Assembly: GCA_016873375.1 (NCBI GenBank)
Contig: VGXJ01000016.1
Span: 1 to 14,297 of the forward strand
DNA: 14,297 nt
DNA from: Phycisphaerae bacterium
GTDB taxonomy: Bacteria; Planctomycetota; Phycisphaerae; Phycisphaerales; SM1A02
Direction: 5' to 3'
The notes beneath the pieces were generated by a model. The model was not told the DNA's origin, did not search any database, and saw only the letters and a list, made by a program, of their open reading frames with translations. The position numbers and the translations under genes were made by a program. Positions 13,300-14,297 of this stretch are shown here, in pieces (position 1 is the first letter of the stretch; each line of letters starts with the position of its first letter).

Positions 13300-14297
13300 T
13301 CAGACGCCGATGGTCGCGGGGGTCACGGAACGGGGATCGGCTCGCGTTAGGGTTTCCGGTGCTGTCGCTCGTGGCGCCGGCGGCTCGTCGCGTTCGTACC
13401 TCGCGAGCGTGTCCTGGAGTTCGGTCAGCATGGTCTTGGACTGCTGTACCTGTTCGGCGGGAGCGCCTGCGGGCGTCGCGGCGATCTGTGCGGTGAGCAC
13501 CGCGATCGCCTCGCGCTGCACCTCGTTGGCCTTCGCCTTGTCGCCGAGTTCCCAGTGGGCGCGAGCGAGCGTGTCGAGGATCGTGCCATCCTTGCGCTCC
13601 GTGAGCGCGACAGCGCGTTCGGCGTAGTCGAGCAGCAGCTTCAGATCCCGTGCGGGCGAGTCCGCAGGGAGTTCGGTCAGGCCGCGCCAAGCGAGTTCGT
13701 TCCAGAAGGAGGCGGGCTCCGTGGCCAAGTCATCAGGGTTGGCGGCAGCCGCGAGTTGGAGCGCGCGAGCCCAGTCCTTCTTCATCAGAGCATCCCCGAG
13801 GGGCTTCAGCCGCTCGCGGCGAGCGGTTGCCACGCGCTGTTCCTCTGCGGCACGATCCTCCTGCCGCTCGAGGTCGACCTCGCCGATCACCATCAGCGCA
13901 GCGGTGCGCAGATCGCCTGCGAAGCGCGGATCGGCAAGGACTTCAGCAGCAAGAGCCTGGACGGACTCGATGGAGTCACCGACTCGTGCCATGCGCTCGG
14001 CGAGCTGCGCCCGAACCCTTTCAACCTGCGCCATGCGTGTGCGGTAGAGCGGAACTCGTTCGCGCATCGGCACGCCACTCCACAGACGGATGGTCGTGTC
14101 ATCGCTCCCGCTGAGGAGGTCCAGGGAGGTGAAGGTGACGCTAGCGAGCGTCTTCCCGTCCGGGCTGAAGACGACGCTGGTGACCCAGTTCTCATGCCCG
14201 CGTAGGGGTTCGCCGAGCGGCTTGCCCGTCGCCGCGTCCCACAGGCGAATGGTCTTGTCCCAGCTCCCGCTGGCGAGCGTCTTGCCGTCGGGACTGA
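13300..14297 (-). CDS. WD40-repeat protein with TPR-like C-terminus (N-terminal part outside window)
   Basis: Open from the right edge (5' end missing) to the TGA at 13300; 331 codons are visible. The first part shows two WD40 repeats, each with SPDGKTLAS and TIRLW; the 43-residue period is clear and the two repeats are also similar in DNA (25 of 29 bases in one aligned block, 14269-14297 against 14140-14168). The last repeat carries a ten-residue insertion between LAS and GSDD. After it comes an alpha-helical region: a charged coiled stretch (QEDRAAEEQRVATARRERL), then a TPR-like unit (NELAWRGLTE, TILDTLARAHWELGDKAKA), then a Pro/Ala-rich tail. This WD40-then-TPR layout is common in planctomycete proteins that begin with a Ser/Thr kinase domain, but that part is not seen, so a signalling role is inference. 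An internal ATG at 14073 would cut off the repeats and is not the true start. Confidence 0.85.
   Translation of the reverse strand, partial: SPDGKTLASGSWDKTIRLWDAATGKPLGEPLRGHENWVTSVVFSPDGKTLASVTFTSLDLLSGSDDTTIRLWSGVPMRERVPLYRTRMAQVERVRAQLAERMARVGDSIESVQALAAEVLADPRFAGDLRTAALMVIGEVDLERQEDRAAEEQRVATARRERLKPLGDALMKKDWARALQLAAAANPDDLATEPASFWNELAWRGLTELPADSPARDLKLLLDYAERAVALTERKDGTILDTLARAHWELGDKAKANEVQREAIAVLTAQIAATPAGAPAEQVQQSKTMLTELQDTLARYERDEPPAPRATAPETLTRADPRSVTPATIGV
14113..14142 (-). repeat. 30-bp in-frame insertion in a WD40 repeat, flanked by GCT copies
   Basis: Compared with the neighbouring repeat, 30 extra bases sit between two GCT triplets (14110-14112 and 14140-14142). The insert is purine-rich on the plus strand and contains AGGT three times. 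It keeps the frame and adds SVTFTSLDLL to the protein. Confidence 0.55.

Overview
The window is GC-rich (roughly 63-65 %, estimated by eye) and densely coding. Eleven of the twelve genes lie on the minus strand. The mix suggests a planctomycete, perhaps of the Phycisphaerae type: a WD40 protein with a TPR-like tail, a lipoprotein with a cytochrome c domain, a Tat-exported gamma-glutamyltransferase and an ebo-like cluster next to an HtrA protease. No rRNA, tRNA or mobile gene gives a firmer placement, so the taxonomy is inference.

Layout in transcriptional order, right to left. (1) 14297-13300: C-terminal part of a WD40/TPR-like protein that continues beyond the right edge; it ends at a strong hairpin (13245-13273). 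(2) 13134-11332: a Tat-signal gamma-glutamyltransferase family protein. (3) A 358-bp non-coding stretch (10974-11331) with an AT-rich island that may hold the promoter for what follows. (4) 10973-7497: E1alpha, E1beta and E2 of a pyruvate dehydrogenase complex; no E3 gene is in the window. (5) 7467-5926: a Wzz-like two-transmembrane coiled protein starting just after E2, followed after 4 nt by a SpoU/TrmH RNA methyltransferase (5921-5070), then a two-PDZ HtrA/DegP protease (5003-3525) that ends at a rho-independent terminator. (6) 3373-1065: a compact three-gene unit made of an EboD-type 3-dehydroquinate-synthase-like cyclase, an unrecognised 98-residue protein and an EboB-type TatD-family hydrolase. 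(7) A convergent junction with a hairpin separates this from the only plus-strand gene (359-952, a four-helix membrane protein). That gene diverges from a cytochrome c lipoprotein running off the left edge (323-1). The two share a 35-bp intergenic region filled by an inverted repeat.

The PDH genes make acetyl-CoA from pyruvate once an E3 encoded elsewhere joins them. The Wzz-like, TrmH and HtrA genes follow closely enough to be co-transcribed, although a hairpin just after E2 may limit read-through. The ebo-like trio is the most unusual part. In other bacteria ebo clusters are linked to moving a metabolite precursor to the periplasm (scytonemin in Nostoc). Here only EboD and EboB are recognisable, and a short unknown protein sits where EboA might be expected. 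No mobile elements, CRISPR arrays or RNA genes were seen.
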